Shown here one piece after another: positions 32,880 to 42,658 of a stretch of 50,865 bases of DNA (position 1 is its first letter; every line of letters begins with the position of its first letter). Below the pieces are notes generated by a model. The model did not search any database. It was not told the origin of the DNA and worked only from the letters and a program-made list of their open reading frames with translations. A program made the position numbers and the translations under genes. Source of the stretch: Paenibacillus dendritiformis (GTDB lineage Bacteria; Bacillota; Bacilli; Paenibacillales; Paenibacillaceae). The stretch covers positions 1 through 50,865 of the forward strand of contig NZ_LDIG01000296.1 of assembly GCF_015845845.1 (NCBI RefSeq), written 5' to 3'.

Positions 32880-33312
32880 TCTGGCCGGGAACGATGGAAG
32901 ATGATATGGAGATGTCTTTCGGAGCGCTGCGCGCCAGGGCGGATCATCACCATCCGCTCGCCGCGGCTGAATGATGAATTTTTTGCGTTCTGCCGCAGCA
33001 ATCCGTGATTGCCGGACTTCATCCCGCTTCATTTCTATCCGCATGACCATATCGAGGAGGTGCTTCACGCCGAACTGGCCGCTCCGCTGGGGCTCCCTTT
33101 GCATCGGGACCGCCGAATATTGGAGGAGTTCATGGGGATCTCTCCGAATCCGGTGTACTTGCGGGACATGCTTGCGCAGGAGATGAGGCTGCTGGCCGAG
33201 CAAGGGTTGTCTGACAAGGAGTTGGTTCTCACGGAATGGAATCGACCGCCTATCAGGAATTGACGAATGACACCGTCTACAAGGGGGCCTATCTCGGCAA
33301 AGCCATTGTCGA
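32880..33312 (+). pseudogene. GH39 glycosidase remnant
   Basis: Broken pieces resemble the C-terminal part of a family 39 glycoside hydrolase (beta-xylosidase type). RSPRLNDEFFAFCRSNP is followed by a TGA, then PDFIPLHFYPHDHIEEV and LVLTEWN. A frameshift after 33240 leads to STAYQELTNDTVYKGAYLGK. The HFYP and TEWNST...NDTxYKxxY elements are the basis of the call. No catalytic N-terminal half is present. Confidence 0.6.
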
Positions 33313-33317
33313 CAGTC

Positions 33318-33345
33318 AAGGCCCGTGCTCGGGAGCACGGGCCTT
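33318..33345. repeat. GC-rich hairpin, right bracket of the GH39 remnant
   Basis: AAGGCCCGTGCTC and GAGCACGGGCCTT pair almost perfectly. It matches the hairpin at 32478 and may serve as the nagA terminator on the minus strand. Confidence 0.7.
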
Positions 33346-33375
33346 GATAATAAATAGCATGAATGTGAAGCGGGC

Positions 33376-34560
33376 TTAGGCTTGCTGCATATGGCTGCGC
33401 CCCTTGACCCAGACTCGGCGGATGTTCAGATCGCGGTCGGTCCAGACGAGATCGGCCTGCTTGCCGACTTCGATGCTGCCGGTGATGTCATCGATACGAA
33501 GCTGCTTCGCCGGATTGATGCTCGCGAGGCGGGACGCTTCCTCGATGGACAGGCCCACCTGCTCGATGACGAAGCGGACGGCGCCGATCATCGTCAGCGT
33601 GCTGCCTGCCAGCGAATCGCCTTCCGTCAGCCGGGCCACTCCGTCCTTCACGGTGACCGGGAGGCCGCCCAGCTCGTAAGCTCCGTTCGGCATGCCCGCG
33701 GCGGACATCGCATCCGTGATGAGCACGAGCTTGCCCGGCGCTTTGGAGCGGGCGAGCAGCTTGATGCAAGCAGGATGCACGTGATGACCGTCCGCGATGA
33801 CTTCGGCCGTAATCCGATCGTCGGTCAGGACCGCGCCGGCGACGCCCGGATTGCGGTGATGGACCGGGGACATCGCGTTGAATGTATGCACCGCTTGGTT
33901 CAGGCCGGCATTGACCGCCTCGGTCACCTGTTCGAACGTCGCGTCGGTATGCGCCGCCGCGACGTTAATGCCGTGATCCCGGGACCAGCGGATCGCTTCG
34001 ATGGCATGCTGCCGCTCCGGAGCGAGGCTCAATTGCTTCATCACGCCCGGATGGTTTGTATCCCATGCTTCCAGCCACTCGATTTGCGGATCGAGCATAT
34101 AGGCTTCGTTCTGCGCCCCTTTGTACTTCGGATTGACGAACGGCCCTTCGAGGTGAAGACCCGCCAGCTGCGCATAAGGCATATCCTGCTTCATATAAGC
34201 GTCTACTGCCGCGACGACCTTGTCCAGCGCTTCGCGGGACTGCGTCATGGACGTAGCGAGCATCGCCGTCGTGCCATGCTCCATATGGAAGCGCGTAATC
34301 GTGTCATAAGCTTCCGCTGTCGCGTCCATGAAGTCGGCGCCGAAGCCGCCGTGCACATGCACATCGATGAACCCGGGCAGCAAATACCCGCCTTCGGCAT
34401 CGATGGCCTCGTCAAGCCACACGAGATCTTTGTCCGACAGTTGTCCTGGTGTCCCGATGAAGACAATGCGCCCTTCCTCTACGCGGACGACGCCATCCGC
34501 CAGGATGCCGTTCGGCGTCACGACGCGGGCATGCTTCACCGTAAAAGTTGACTTATTCAT
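33376..34560 (-). CDS. nagA: N-acetylglucosamine-6-phosphate deacetylase
   Basis: A 394-residue amidohydrolase that removes acetate from GlcNAc-6-phosphate to give glucosamine-6-phosphate. Metal and substrate motifs are visible: H68 and H70 in DVHVHGGFG, LHLEGPFVNP, HTFNAMSPVHHRNPG and the catalytic aspartate in ITDAMSAAG. Length is normal. It overlaps nagB by eight bases, and the pair feeds glucosamine-6-phosphate into glycolysis. Confidence 0.95.
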   Translation of the reverse strand: MNKSTFTVKHARVVTPNGILADGVVRVEEGRIVFIGTPGQLSDKDLVWLDEAIDAEGGYLLPGFIDVHVHGGFGADFMDATAEAYDTITRFHMEHGTTAMLATSMTQSREALDKVVAAVDAYMKQDMPYAQLAGLHLEGPFVNPKYKGAQNEAYMLDPQIEWLEAWDTNHPGVMKQLSLAPERQHAIEAIRWSRDHGINVAAAHTDATFEQVTEAVNAGLNQAVHTFNAMSPVHHRNPGVAGAVLTDDRITAEVIADGHHVHPACIKLLARSKAPGKLVLITDAMSAAGMPNGAYELGGLPVTVKDGVARLTEGDSLAGSTLTMIGAVRFVIEQVGLSIEEASRLASINPAKQLRIDDITGSIEVGKQADLVWTDRDLNIRRVWVKGRSHMQQA

Positions 34561-35281
34561 GGAAATGTTTTGCCGCCTCCTTGTCGAGTAATACGACGAC
34601 GTTCGGATGGGTCTGAAGAAGAGAAGCCGGAATATCTGTCGTAATCGGCCCGGTCAGCGCGCGGTGAACGATATCCGCCTTGTCTGCGCCGCGGACGACG
34701 AGCATGATCATCTTCGCCTTCAGGATGGAGCCGACGCCCATCGTAATCGCCTGCGTCGGCACTTCGTCAATCGAGTTGAAAAAGCGCTTGTTCGCCTGTC
34801 GCGTCTCTTCTTTAAGCGTGACGATATGCGTGCCGCTCTGCAGGTGGCGGTCCGGCTCGTTGAAGCCGATATGGCCGTTGTGGCCCAGGCCCAGCAGCTG
34901 CAGGTCGATGGAGGCGTCAGAGAGCATTTTGTCGTAGCGCTTGCTCTCTGCCTCCAGATCGGCCGCGTTGCCGTCAGGCACGTGGGTGTTCGCTTTATCA
35001 ATGTCAATGTGATCAAATAATTGCTTGTTCATGAAGCTGCGGTAGGTCTGCGAATGATCGGAAGGCAGACCGACATATTCATCCAGATTGTACGAGGTGA
35101 CCTGTTTGAAGCTGACATATCCTTTCCCGCAGAGCCGGATCAGCTCCTGATAGATGCCGATCGGCGTGCTTCCCGTAGCCAGGCCAAGCACGGCCTGGGG
35201 CTTCGTCTGCACGAGACTCGCAATAATGCCGGCCCCGTTCTGGTTCAATTCTTCATTGGTCTCGAACGTCAAAATGTTCAT
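34553..35281 (-). CDS. nagB: Glucosamine-6-phosphate deaminase
   Basis: A 242-residue enzyme converting glucosamine-6-phosphate to fructose-6-phosphate and ammonia. LATGSTPIGIY binds phosphate, SYNLDEYVGL carries the catalytic aspartate and GLGHNGHIGFNEP is the family signature. The open frame extends 31 codons further, but MNILTF is the usual N-terminus and GGGAGG lies upstream of it. It starts ten bases after the RpiR gene ends. Confidence 0.95.
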   Translation of the reverse strand: MNILTFETNEELNQNGAGIIASLVQTKPQAVLGLATGSTPIGIYQELIRLCGKGYVSFKQVTSYNLDEYVGLPSDHSQTYRSFMNKQLFDHIDIDKANTHVPDGNAADLEAESKRYDKMLSDASIDLQLLGLGHNGHIGFNEPDRHLQSGTHIVTLKEETRQANKRFFNSIDEVPTQAITMGVGSILKAKMIMLVVRGADKADIVHRALTGPITTDIPASLLQTHPNVVVLLDKEAAKHFHE

Positions 35282-35291
35282 TGTGTTGGTG

Positions 35292-36158
35292 TTACCTCCC
35301 TTTAACTTTACGATACTTCCGCACCATCCGGTACGAATGTTCCAGCATCGGAATGCGCTCGTGGAACTGCTCACTCGTCATGCCCGCGAACAGAATGTCG
35401 ATGATATGGAGCTGTGCGATGCGCGAGGCCATATCGCCGCGCCGGATGCCTTCCTCCAGCGAGGAAGCGAAAAGCCGAATGTCCGCCAGCGAGGCGAGAC
35501 GGTTCGCTCCCACCTTCGTCAAGGAAATGGTGGTCGCTCCCTGTTCCTTCGCGCACAACAGCGCCTCGATCGTCTCCGGCGTCTCGCCGGAATAGGAGAT
35601 GGCGAACGCGACATCCCCCGGTCCGAGCCGGGAAGCCGATGTAATCTGCATATGCGGGTCCGAGAAGCAGGATGCCTGCTTGCCGATACGAATGAGCTTC
35701 TGATAAAAATCCAACGCCACGATACCGGAAGTGGCCATGCCGTAAAGATCGGTTTGCCGGGCGTGAAGAAGCGCCTGCAGGGCCTGCTCCAAGGTCTCCA
35801 GATCCAACAATCCGGTCGTATCGGAGATCGAACGGATATGGTTGGTCTCGATAGCGGCAATGATGTCTGGCAGCGGGTTGCCTGCAATGATGTCTTGGTA
35901 GGTGAGCGGAACGCTCTGTTGAGCCAGGTCGGCAGCGAGCTTCGTCTTGAAATCGGGATATCCCCGGAAGAGGAGCGATTTGCAGAATCTCGTCACCGTC
36001 GCGGGCGAGGTGCCCGATTGTTCGGCAAGATCCGTAATGCCCATCGTCACTACATTTCCCGGAAATTGCAAAATGTAATCGGCTACCTTCCGCTCCTGCG
36101 GGTGATATTCTTCGAACTTTTGCCGGATCGCCTGCAATATTGTGGACAAACCAATCAT
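35292..36158 (-). CDS. MurR/RpiR-family regulator of the nag operon
   Basis: A 288-residue regulator. Residues 1-77 are the RpiR helix-turn-helix domain (ITDLAEQSGTSPATVTRFCKSL), and about 125-255 form a sugar-phosphate-binding SIS domain (SYSGETPETIEALLCAKEQG). The first gene of the nag operon, it probably senses an amino-sugar phosphate. AAAAGG is too close to the ATG, so the TTG at codon 4 may be the true start. Confidence 0.88.
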   Translation of the reverse strand: MIGLSTILQAIRQKFEEYHPQERKVADYILQFPGNVVTMGITDLAEQSGTSPATVTRFCKSLLFRGYPDFKTKLAADLAQQSVPLTYQDIIAGNPLPDIIAAIETNHIRSISDTTGLLDLETLEQALQALLHARQTDLYGMATSGIVALDFYQKLIRIGKQASCFSDPHMQITSASRLGPGDVAFAISYSGETPETIEALLCAKEQGATTISLTKVGANRLASLADIRLFASSLEEGIRRGDMASRIAQLHIIDILFAGMTSEQFHERIPMLEHSYRMVRKYRKVKGR

Positions 36159-36215
36159 CCTTTTACGGTCAGATAGATGAAAAAAATTTTGATAAATTAG
36201 TGCTCTGATATGAAA

Positions 36216-36243
36216 ATTATTCTTTCACTCTTATCATAGTCAA
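36216..36243 (-). promoter_or_regulatory. Candidate sigma-A promoter of the nag operon
   Basis: On the minus strand TTGACT and AATAAT are 16 bases apart in an AT-rich stretch about 60 bases before the RpiR start. Confidence 0.45.
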
Positions 36244-36431
36244 TCGGTAAAAAGAATACAAGGTAAGCGGAAGGAAAGACACAAATATATCGAATTGTTG
36301 ATCGAATCCGGGACGGGAGATCGGAAAGTTCGGAAAACGCGTTCTATCGCCATGGCGGAAAAGGAGGAACGATAGAGCGGAAGACTCCATCTTCCGCTCA
36401 TGTGAGGTTTGCCGGCGGGAAAAGCAAGCGC

Positions 36432-37289
36432 TTAAGTTTCGGCGGTAAGCTGGCGCTGATCCCGGAATTGGCGCGGGGACAAGCCCATCCGGTTCTTGAA
36501 GGTCCGGTAGAAATAGGTGTAGCTCTGGAAGCCGCACATCTCGGCAATCTGCTCCAGCGGCATGTAGCCATGCAGAATACGTTCGCAGGCGAGCGTAATC
36601 CGGACCTGGATCGCGTAATCCATAATCGACTGCTGGAAGGTCTCCTTGAACACATGGGACGCCCGCGATACGCTCAGTTGAACGGAATCGGCGGCATCCT
36701 GGAGCGAGAACGGCTCGGTTGCATTCACTTCGACATATTGCTTGATGCTGTGAGCAAGCTGCGCCGTCCGGTTCATGTTCACGAAGGACGGATGCGTCCG
36801 TTCCGTTAGCGTCCGCTCGAGCATGCCGAAGAAGGCGAAGGTGAGATGCTTGACAATATCGTTCACCTTGATCGAGCCGAAGAGGCGCTGCTCCTGCATT
36901 ATCTCGCGCCAGAGGGACAGCAGATGGTCGTCGATGCCGATCGCGGACTTGCCCGGGCGCTCGCGCTTGGTCCACCATTGTTCGACCCAAGGGCCGTTCA
37001 GAATCATATAATAGTCGAGACTGTGCACTTTGCGAAGCGGATCGGATGCCTCGGGATTGCGGTAGCCAATCTTCAGATCATAATACTCCCCCGGGCCGAG
37101 CATCAGGAGATCGCCGGGCTTCAGCTCCCGGTACCCTCCGTCCAGCCACGTGTGGCCGCTGCCCTCCAGCTGGATCCGGACCAGGTAGTGCTTCAGATCG
37201 GGAATGACGAGCGTCATTGCTTTGCTGTGCCGGGCATGTCCGGCGAACAGCAAGGAGATGTCCTGCCGCGGTTCACTGGACTGAGACAT
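36432..37289 (-). CDS. AraC-family regulator of the ThuA operon
   Basis: A 285-residue regulator. The N-terminal part is an AraC-type arabinose-binding cupin (LKPGDLLMLGPGEYYDL), and the C-terminal 100 residues hold two helix-turn-helix motifs with the signature YTYFYRTFKNRMGLSPRQFR. I use the ATG at 37289, which has AGGGGGA; the frame opens at 37346. It is divergent from the isomerase operon at 37498, its likely target. Confidence 0.87.
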   Translation of the reverse strand: MSQSSEPRQDISLLFAGHARHSKAMTLVIPDLKHYLVRIQLEGSGHTWLDGGYRELKPGDLLMLGPGEYYDLKIGYRNPEASDPLRKVHSLDYYMILNGPWVEQWWTKRERPGKSAIGIDDHLLSLWREIMQEQRLFGSIKVNDIVKHLTFAFFGMLERTLTERTHPSFVNMNRTAQLAHSIKQYVEVNATEPFSLQDAADSVQLSVSRASHVFKETFQQSIMDYAIQVRITLACERILHGYMPLEQIAEMCGFQSYTYFYRTFKNRMGLSPRQFRDQRQLTAET

Positions 37290-37497
37290 GTGAATCCCCC
37301 TATTTCTCATGTTGTCGTATACATCGATTATATCAGACAATAGCAAGATTGTTCATGTAAAAAAGATATCCTTCATTCACAGCCCGGATACAATGTGGCA
37401 CAATGAATGAAGTCCGATGTAAACCTTTTCAGAGGAATGCGCGGCGAATGAATAAGGCGGCCTATCCAATATTGAATTTAAAAGAGGTGCTTGGTCC

Positions 37498-38256
37498 ATG
37501 AAAATCGGAGTGCAGCTTTACACGGTGAGAGACGAGACCGCAAAGAACTTCATCGGCACGCTGGAAAAAATCGCGGAGATGGGCTACGAAGGCGTTGAAT
37601 TTGCCGGCTACGGCGGACTGAAGCCGCAAGAACTGGCGGACGCGCTTAAGCGGCTGAATCTTGCTGCAGCTGGGTCCCATGTCAGCATCGAACAGTTGGT
37701 CGACCACCTCGACGAGCAGATCGAGATGAACGCGGCGATCGGCAACCGGTACATTGCGTGCCCGGGGATTCAGGAATCGCGGTACAGCTCTCTCGAAGCG
37801 CTGCTGCATACGGCAGAGCAGCTGGCGAACGCATCCGACCGGCTTGCTGAGCATGGAATTAAGCTTGGCTATCATAACCATGATTTCGAATTTACGAGAA
37901 AACTCGGAAACGATACGGTCTTCGATACACTGTTCCGGCTCGTTCCCGCGGAGAAGCTCTTCACGGAGCTTGATGTCTGCTGGGTGCAGTATGCCGGGTA
38001 CGACCCGCTTAGCGTCATCGCGAGCTATAAGGGGCGAATTCCGTTGGTCCATTATAAAGATCTGCGGCGCGATGACCAAGGACGCCCGCTTACCGTCGAA
38101 CTGGGAGAAGGCGAGCTCGATCTGGTCTCCATTGCCGGCGCGGCGAAGGAAGCCGGCGCGGAGTGGCTTATTGTCGAGCAGGATGAATGCCAGCGTCCGA
38201 GTCTGGAGAGCATCGGCAACAGCAGACAATGGATCAAGAACAATCTGGGCTGCTAA
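37498..38256 (+). CDS. Sugar phosphate isomerase/epimerase (TIM barrel)
   Basis: A 252-residue xylose-isomerase-like TIM barrel. MKIGVQLYTVRDE, GYEGVEFAGYGG, LGYHNHDFEF, FTELDVCWVQYAG and HYKDL show the usual strand ends that bind metal and sugar. It is the first gene after the divergent AraC. Substrate is not predictable; related enzymes act on keto-sugars and inositol derivatives. AAAAGAGGTG precedes the ATG. Confidence 0.87.
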   Translation: MKIGVQLYTVRDETAKNFIGTLEKIAEMGYEGVEFAGYGGLKPQELADALKRLNLAAAGSHVSIEQLVDHLDEQIEMNAAIGNRYIACPGIQESRYSSLEALLHTAEQLANASDRLAEHGIKLGYHNHDFEFTRKLGNDTVFDTLFRLVPAEKLFTELDVCWVQYAGYDPLSVIASYKGRIPLVHYKDLRRDDQGRPLTVELGEGELDLVSIAGAAKEAGAEWLIVEQDECQRPSLESIGNSRQWIKNNLGC

Positions 38257-38344
38257 GAATGCCCTATAGGAACTTCACTCATTTAAGCAAATGACATGCC
38301 AAGTAACTTATATAGCGAACAACGCCTACAGGAGGAGAATGAAT

Positions 38345-39427
38345 ATGTCTAACATCTACAAGATCGCAATTATCGGCTGCGGGGGAATCGCGAACGGCAA
38401 GCATATGCCAAGCCTCAAGAAGCTGGACAATGTGCAGATGGTGGCATTCTGCGATATTATTCCGGAGCGTGCCGAAGAAGCCAAGGCGAAATATGGCGCG
38501 GAAGACGCGAAAGTATATACCGACTACAAGGAGCTGCTGAAAGACGGCAGCATCGACATCGTTCACGTCTGTACGCCGAACGACTCCCATGCGGAGATTA
38601 CGATTGCCGCCCTGGAGAGCGGCAAGCATGTCATGAGCGAGAAGCCGATGGCGAAGACGGCGGCGGATGCGCGCCGCATGGTCGAGGCCGCGAAGCGCAC
38701 GGGCAAGAAGCTGACGGTCGGGTACAACAACCGCTTCCGCTCGGACAGCCAATATTTGAAAAAGCTGTGCGAGGACGGAACGCTGGGCGACATTTATTAT
38801 GCGAAAGCCCATGCGCTTCGCCGCCGCGCCGTTCCAACGTGGGGCGTGTTCCTCGACGAAGAGAAGCAAGGCGGAGGCCCGCTTATCGATATCGGCACGC
38901 ATGCGCTTGATTTGACGCTGTGGATGATGAACAACTACGAGCCCAAGATCGTGCTCGGCTCTTCCTTCCACAAGCTCGGAAGCCGTCCGAACGCGGCCAA
39001 CGCATGGGGCTCCTGGGATCCGGAGAAATTCAAGGTCGAAGATTCCGCCTTTGGCATGATCGTCATGAAAAACGGCGCCACGATCGTACTGGAATCGAGC
39101 TGGGCGCTCAACGTTGCGCAGTCCGGAGAAGCGAAGTGCACGCTGTGCGGCACCGAGGCCGGGGCCGACATGTGGAACGGCCTCAACATCAACGGCGAGA
39201 AATACGGCCGCCTGTATGACCAGAAGATCGAATTGACCGCCGGCGGGGTCGACTTCTATGACGGAGAGGCCGAAAATGCTCCGGACCTGGAGATGCGCCT
39301 CTGGATCGAGGCGATCGAGCAGGACAAAGAGCCTGTCGTTACGCCGGAGCAGGCCTGCGTGGTCTCGGAAATTTTGGAGGCCATTTACGAGTCGTCCCGC
39401 ACGGGCAAAGCCATCTATTTCGACTAA
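38345..39427 (+). CDS. Gfo/Idh/MocA-family dehydrogenase
   Basis: A 360-residue NAD(P)-dependent oxidoreductase. The Rossmann fold has GCGGIA at 11-16, and the conserved EKP motif is at 99-101. The C-terminal half shows GGGPLIDIGTHALDLTLWMM, where the catalytic His and Asp usually lie. The start at 38345 follows GGAGGAG by eight bases. It would oxidise a hydroxyl of a sugar or glycoside in the same pathway as the neighbouring isomerases. Confidence 0.9.
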   Translation: MSNIYKIAIIGCGGIANGKHMPSLKKLDNVQMVAFCDIIPERAEEAKAKYGAEDAKVYTDYKELLKDGSIDIVHVCTPNDSHAEITIAALESGKHVMSEKPMAKTAADARRMVEAAKRTGKKLTVGYNNRFRSDSQYLKKLCEDGTLGDIYYAKAHALRRRAVPTWGVFLDEEKQGGGPLIDIGTHALDLTLWMMNNYEPKIVLGSSFHKLGSRPNAANAWGSWDPEKFKVEDSAFGMIVMKNGATIVLESSWALNVAQSGEAKCTLCGTEAGADMWNGLNINGEKYGRLYDQKIELTAGGVDFYDGEAENAPDLEMRLWIEAIEQDKEPVVTPEQACVVSEILEAIYESSRTGKAIYFD

Positions 39428-39511
39428 GACATAGCTTGGCCCGCCAATAAGCCATAGCTTGGACGGCGAAGACATTCATGAGGAACCAGCATAATTGAAG
39501 GAGGAAGCGAC

Positions 39512-40480
39512 GTGAAACTAGGCGTATTTTTGGTACTGTACGGACAATTGTCACTGGAAGAGGCGCTCGATACGGTAGCGGCCAAAGGAGTCGAAGCGGT
39601 AGAGATCGGAACAGGAGGCTACCCGGGCAACAAGCATTGCAATCCGCACGAGCTGCTGGCTGACGAAGCGAAGCAGCGGGCATTCAAGGAAGCGGTCGAG
39701 TCCCGCGGCTTGATCATCAGCGCGCTGAGCTGCCACGGCAACCCGCTCCATCCGCAGAAGGATATCGCCAAGGCATACCATGACGATTTCATGGCGACGA
39801 TCGATCTGGCGGCAAAGCTGGGCGTGCCGGTCGTCAACGGCTTCTCCGGATGTCCGGGGGATCATGAGGGCGCGAAGTACCCGAACTGGCCGGTAGCGCC
39901 ATGGCCGAACGATTACCAGGAGATTCTGGACTGGCAGTGGAACGAGAAGATCATTCCTTATTGGAAGGAAGTCGGCAAGTACGCCCAGGATCGGGGCGTC
40001 AAGATCGGATTGGAGCTGCACGGCGGGTTCTCGGTGCATTCCCCGGGCACGATGCTTCGCCTCCGCGAAGCGACCTGCGAAGCGATTGGCGCCAACCTGG
40101 ATCCGAGCCATATGTGGTGGCAGGGCATCGACCCGGTGCAGGCGGTCCGCATTCTCGGCAAGGAAAACGCGATTCATCACTTCCATGCGAAGGATACGAC
40201 CATCGATCCGATCAATGTGAACAAGCATGGGGTTACCGATATGCAGTCGTATACGATGATGCTCGATCGGGCTTGGCAGTTCCGCACCGTAGGCTATGGT
40301 CATGACGTGAAAACGTGGGCGGATATCGTCAGCGCGCTTCGTCTGGTCGGCTACGATTATGTGGTTAGCATCGAGCATGAAGACGGCTTGATGTCCATTG
40401 ACGAAGGCTTCACCAAAGCGGTGCAAAACCTGCAGCCGCTGCTGATGAAAGAGCCTCTCGGCGAGATGTGGTGGGTGTAA
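39512..40480 (+). CDS. Second sugar phosphate isomerase/epimerase
   Basis: A 322-residue TIM barrel related to, but longer than, the first. [48 protein letters not shown] and HFHAKDT carry the metal-binding Glu, Asp, His and Glu residues. GGAGGAAG precedes the ATG. It lies between the dehydrogenase and ThuA genes, a set I associate with 3-keto-glycoside or trehalose-type utilisation. Confidence 0.88.
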   Translation: MKLGVFLVLYGQLSLEEALDTVAAKGVEAVEIGTGGYPGNKHCNPHELLADEAKQRAFKEAVESRGLIISALSCHGNPLHPQKDIAKAYHDDFMATIDLAAKLGVPVVNGFSGCPGDHEGAKYPNWPVAPWPNDYQEILDWQWNEKIIPYWKEVGKYAQDRGVKIGLELHGGFSVHSPGTMLRLREATCEAIGANLDPSHMWWQGIDPVQAVRILGKENAIHHFHAKDTTIDPINVNKHGVTDMQSYTMMLDRAWQFRTVGYGHDVKTWADIVSALRLVGYDYVVSIEHEDGLMSIDEGFTKAVQNLQPLLMKEPLGEMWWV

Positions 40481-40601
40481 GCCGCCGGAACAGGCTGCGC
40501 AACGGAGCATCGCAACATACAAGATGGAAGCCGCGCTTCGCAAGCCCGTCATCAACCCGATGCATGGCGGGCCCTGCGGGGCGCGAAAGGAGCAGACAAC
40601 G

Positions 40602-41324
40602 ATGACACAGCGACGCAAAGTAACGATTTGGAATGAATACCGGCATGAGCAGAACAACCCCAAAGTTGCCGAAGTGTACCCGAAGGGCATTCATCAGGCG
40701 ATTGGCGATGGCTTGGGCCCGGGTTACGATATCCGCTACGCTACCCTCGACATGCCGGAGCACGGCCTGACCGAAGAGGTGCTGAACGATACCGATGTCC
40801 TTATCTGGTGGGGGCATATGGCTCACCAAGAGGTGGATGACGCCATCGTGGAGCGCGTGCATCAGCGGGTGCTGCACGGCATGGGGCTCATCGTTCTGCA
40901 CTCCGGCCATTTCTCCAAAATCTTCAAAAAGCTGATGGGAACAGGCTGCGATTTGAAATGGCGCGAAGCGAATGACAAGGAGCGGTTATGGGTCGTGGCT
41001 CCGAACCATCCGATTGCCGAAGGCATCGGGGAGTACTTCGAGCTGGAGCGGGAGGAAATGTACGGCGAGCATTTCGATATTCCTCAGCCGGACGAATTGG
41101 TATTCGTCAGCTGGTTCACGGGCGGCGAGGTATTCCGCAGCGGCTGCTGTTACCATCGCGGCATGGGCAAAGTGTTCTACTTCCGTCCGGGCCATGAAAC
41201 GTATCCTACGTATTACAACGAGAACGTGAAGCGGGTCATCGCCAACGCAGTCGAGTGGGCGGCGCCGACGAAGCGGGCCTATCCGAATTACGGCAATGCG
41301 AAGCCGTTGGAACCGATGAACTGA
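40602..41324 (+). CDS. ThuA-domain protein
   Basis: A 240-residue ThuA-like protein with a glutamine-amidotransferase-like fold. [39 protein letters not shown] and [14 protein letters not shown] are family features. ThuA was named for trehalose utilisation in rhizobia. The ATG at 40602 follows GAAAGGAG; the frame opens 78 bases earlier without a site. It closes the four-gene operon and is followed by a terminator. Confidence 0.88.
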   Translation: MTQRRKVTIWNEYRHEQNNPKVAEVYPKGIHQAIGDGLGPGYDIRYATLDMPEHGLTEEVLNDTDVLIWWGHMAHQEVDDAIVERVHQRVLHGMGLIVLHSGHFSKIFKKLMGTGCDLKWREANDKERLWVVAPNHPIAEGIGEYFELEREEMYGEHFDIPQPDELVFVSWFTGGEVFRSGCCYHRGMGKVFYFRPGHETYPTYYNENVKRVIANAVEWAAPTKRAYPNYGNAKPLEPMN

Positions 41325-41361
41325 ATAGCAGAAAAGATCACACTTTGGTACGCCAATGAAT

Positions 41362-41413
41362 GCCCCGGGCAGAGAGAAGGACGAGCTTCGTTCTTTTCCG
41401 CCCGGGGCTTTTT
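41362..41413 (+). terminator. Terminator of the ThuA operon
   Basis: GCCCCGGGC (41362-41370) and GCCCGGGGC (41400-41408) pair, with weaker purine-pyrimidine pairing inside, and are followed by five T. Confidence 0.88.
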
Positions 41414-41430
41414 GACGATCCGGGGGAAGT

Positions 41431-41600
41431 AAAAAGACCGCCTACGCGCCGCTGCAGCGCCAGATGACCGCAGGCCTCGGCACGGGCGGATTGAAGGGCC
41501 GGATCTCCGCTTTATCTTCAATGCAGCATGGAGCTTGATCCGGGCGCTGCTCAATTGAACGGAACTTATGCGAACTTCGCTGGGAAGGCGGGGTCTTTTT
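41431..41600. other. Long-range inverted repeat in intergenic DNA
   Basis: AAAAAGACCGCC (41431-41442) is complementary to GGCGGGGTCTTTTT (41587-41600) apart from a two-base insertion. The 144 bases between have no gene. It could be a small mobile-element remnant or a structured RNA. Confidence 0.35.
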
Positions 41601-41781
41601 GGCTGATGGCAGCCGGAGCGCCGTTATCTAACGTCCCCGGATTGCCTGGCTGAGGATGCATGGAGAATCACCTCCGTTCTCCCGAACGGTCACGACAGAC
41701 CGGCGGATCCGCACCTGGCACACCTATGCAAAAGCGAATGCAGCCGTTACAATGAGGTATAGAATAGAAGAGGTGATTGCA

Positions 41782-42516
41782 GTGACAGAATGGTATGAAC
41801 GAAGCTTCGGCCGCGATTATTTGCTCGTATACCGCCACCGGGATTTTCAGGGCGCGACGCAGGAAGTGCACGGGATGATGGAGTGGCTTCGGCTGCCGGC
41901 GTCCTCATCGATCCTCGATTTGTGCTGCGGCATGGGCAGACATGCGCTGGCTCTGGCGGAAGCGGGCTACCGGGTCACCGGGGTAGATTTGTCCGAAGTG
42001 CTGCTGGAGGAGGCGATGGCGCACGACACCCGCGGCCAGGTGAAGTTTCTCCGCGGCGATATGAGAGAGCTGCCTGTGGACGGACCGTATGATGCGGTCG
42101 TGAATTTATTTACGTCTTTCGGTTATTTTGCGGACCATGCGGACAATGCCCGCGTCTTTCAGGAGATTTATCGCGTTTTGGAGCCGCAGGGCCGCTTTAT
42201 CGTCGATTTTCTGAATCCATCCTATGTCCGGCAGCACCTGGTGCCGCATTCGGAACGGGCGGACGGCGGGACGCGGATCGAGGAGCGGCGCCGCATCGAG
42301 AACGGCTTCGTCAAGAAGGAGATATCCCTGACGGATGCTTCCGGCGGGGAGCCGCGTCACTATGAAGAACGTGTCCGGTTGTATGAACTGGCGGATTTCC
42401 GGACCATGATGGACGAGGCCGGGCTTGTCATCGATCAGGTATATGGCGGCTATGACGGCGCCGCCTATGACGAGGGACAGTCCAAGCGCATGATTATGGT
42501 TGGACGCCGGCCATAG
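41782..42516 (+). CDS. Class I SAM-dependent methyltransferase
   Basis: A 244-residue methyltransferase. Motif I is SILDLCCGMGRHALALAEAG, motif II VTGVDLS, with FLRGDMRELP and YDAVVNLFTSFGYF following. The GTG start is chosen because AGAGGTG lies seven bases upstream and MTEWYERSFGRDYLL is the usual N-terminus. The substrate is unknown. It stands alone between two terminated units. Confidence 0.87.
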   Translation: MTEWYERSFGRDYLLVYRHRDFQGATQEVHGMMEWLRLPASSSILDLCCGMGRHALALAEAGYRVTGVDLSEVLLEEAMAHDTRGQVKFLRGDMRELPVDGPYDAVVNLFTSFGYFADHADNARVFQEIYRVLEPQGRFIVDFLNPSYVRQHLVPHSERADGGTRIEERRRIENGFVKKEISLTDASGGEPRHYEERVRLYELADFRTMMDEAGLVIDQVYGGYDGAAYDEGQSKRMIMVGRRP

Positions 42517-42658
42517 CGAGCCGTCCAGCCTAGCCCGCCGGACATCGGCTTCCGCCGTCTGCCGGACGGCGATGATCCGTCTGGAAGAGGGCTTCGGCCG
42601 CATGGATCCGCGGCGCTCCCGGAGTCAGTTCCCGGGCAGGAAAGGGAGGTATACATAG

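Noticed and set aside
33009-33263. 84-residue frame as a real small gene
   Set aside because: It matches only the middle of a GH39 C-terminus, and both neighbouring frames carry the adjoining pieces, so it is part of a broken gene.
36217-36990. 257-residue minus-strand frame inside the AraC gene
   Set aside because: Out of frame with the recognised AraC protein on the same strand, with no domain of its own.
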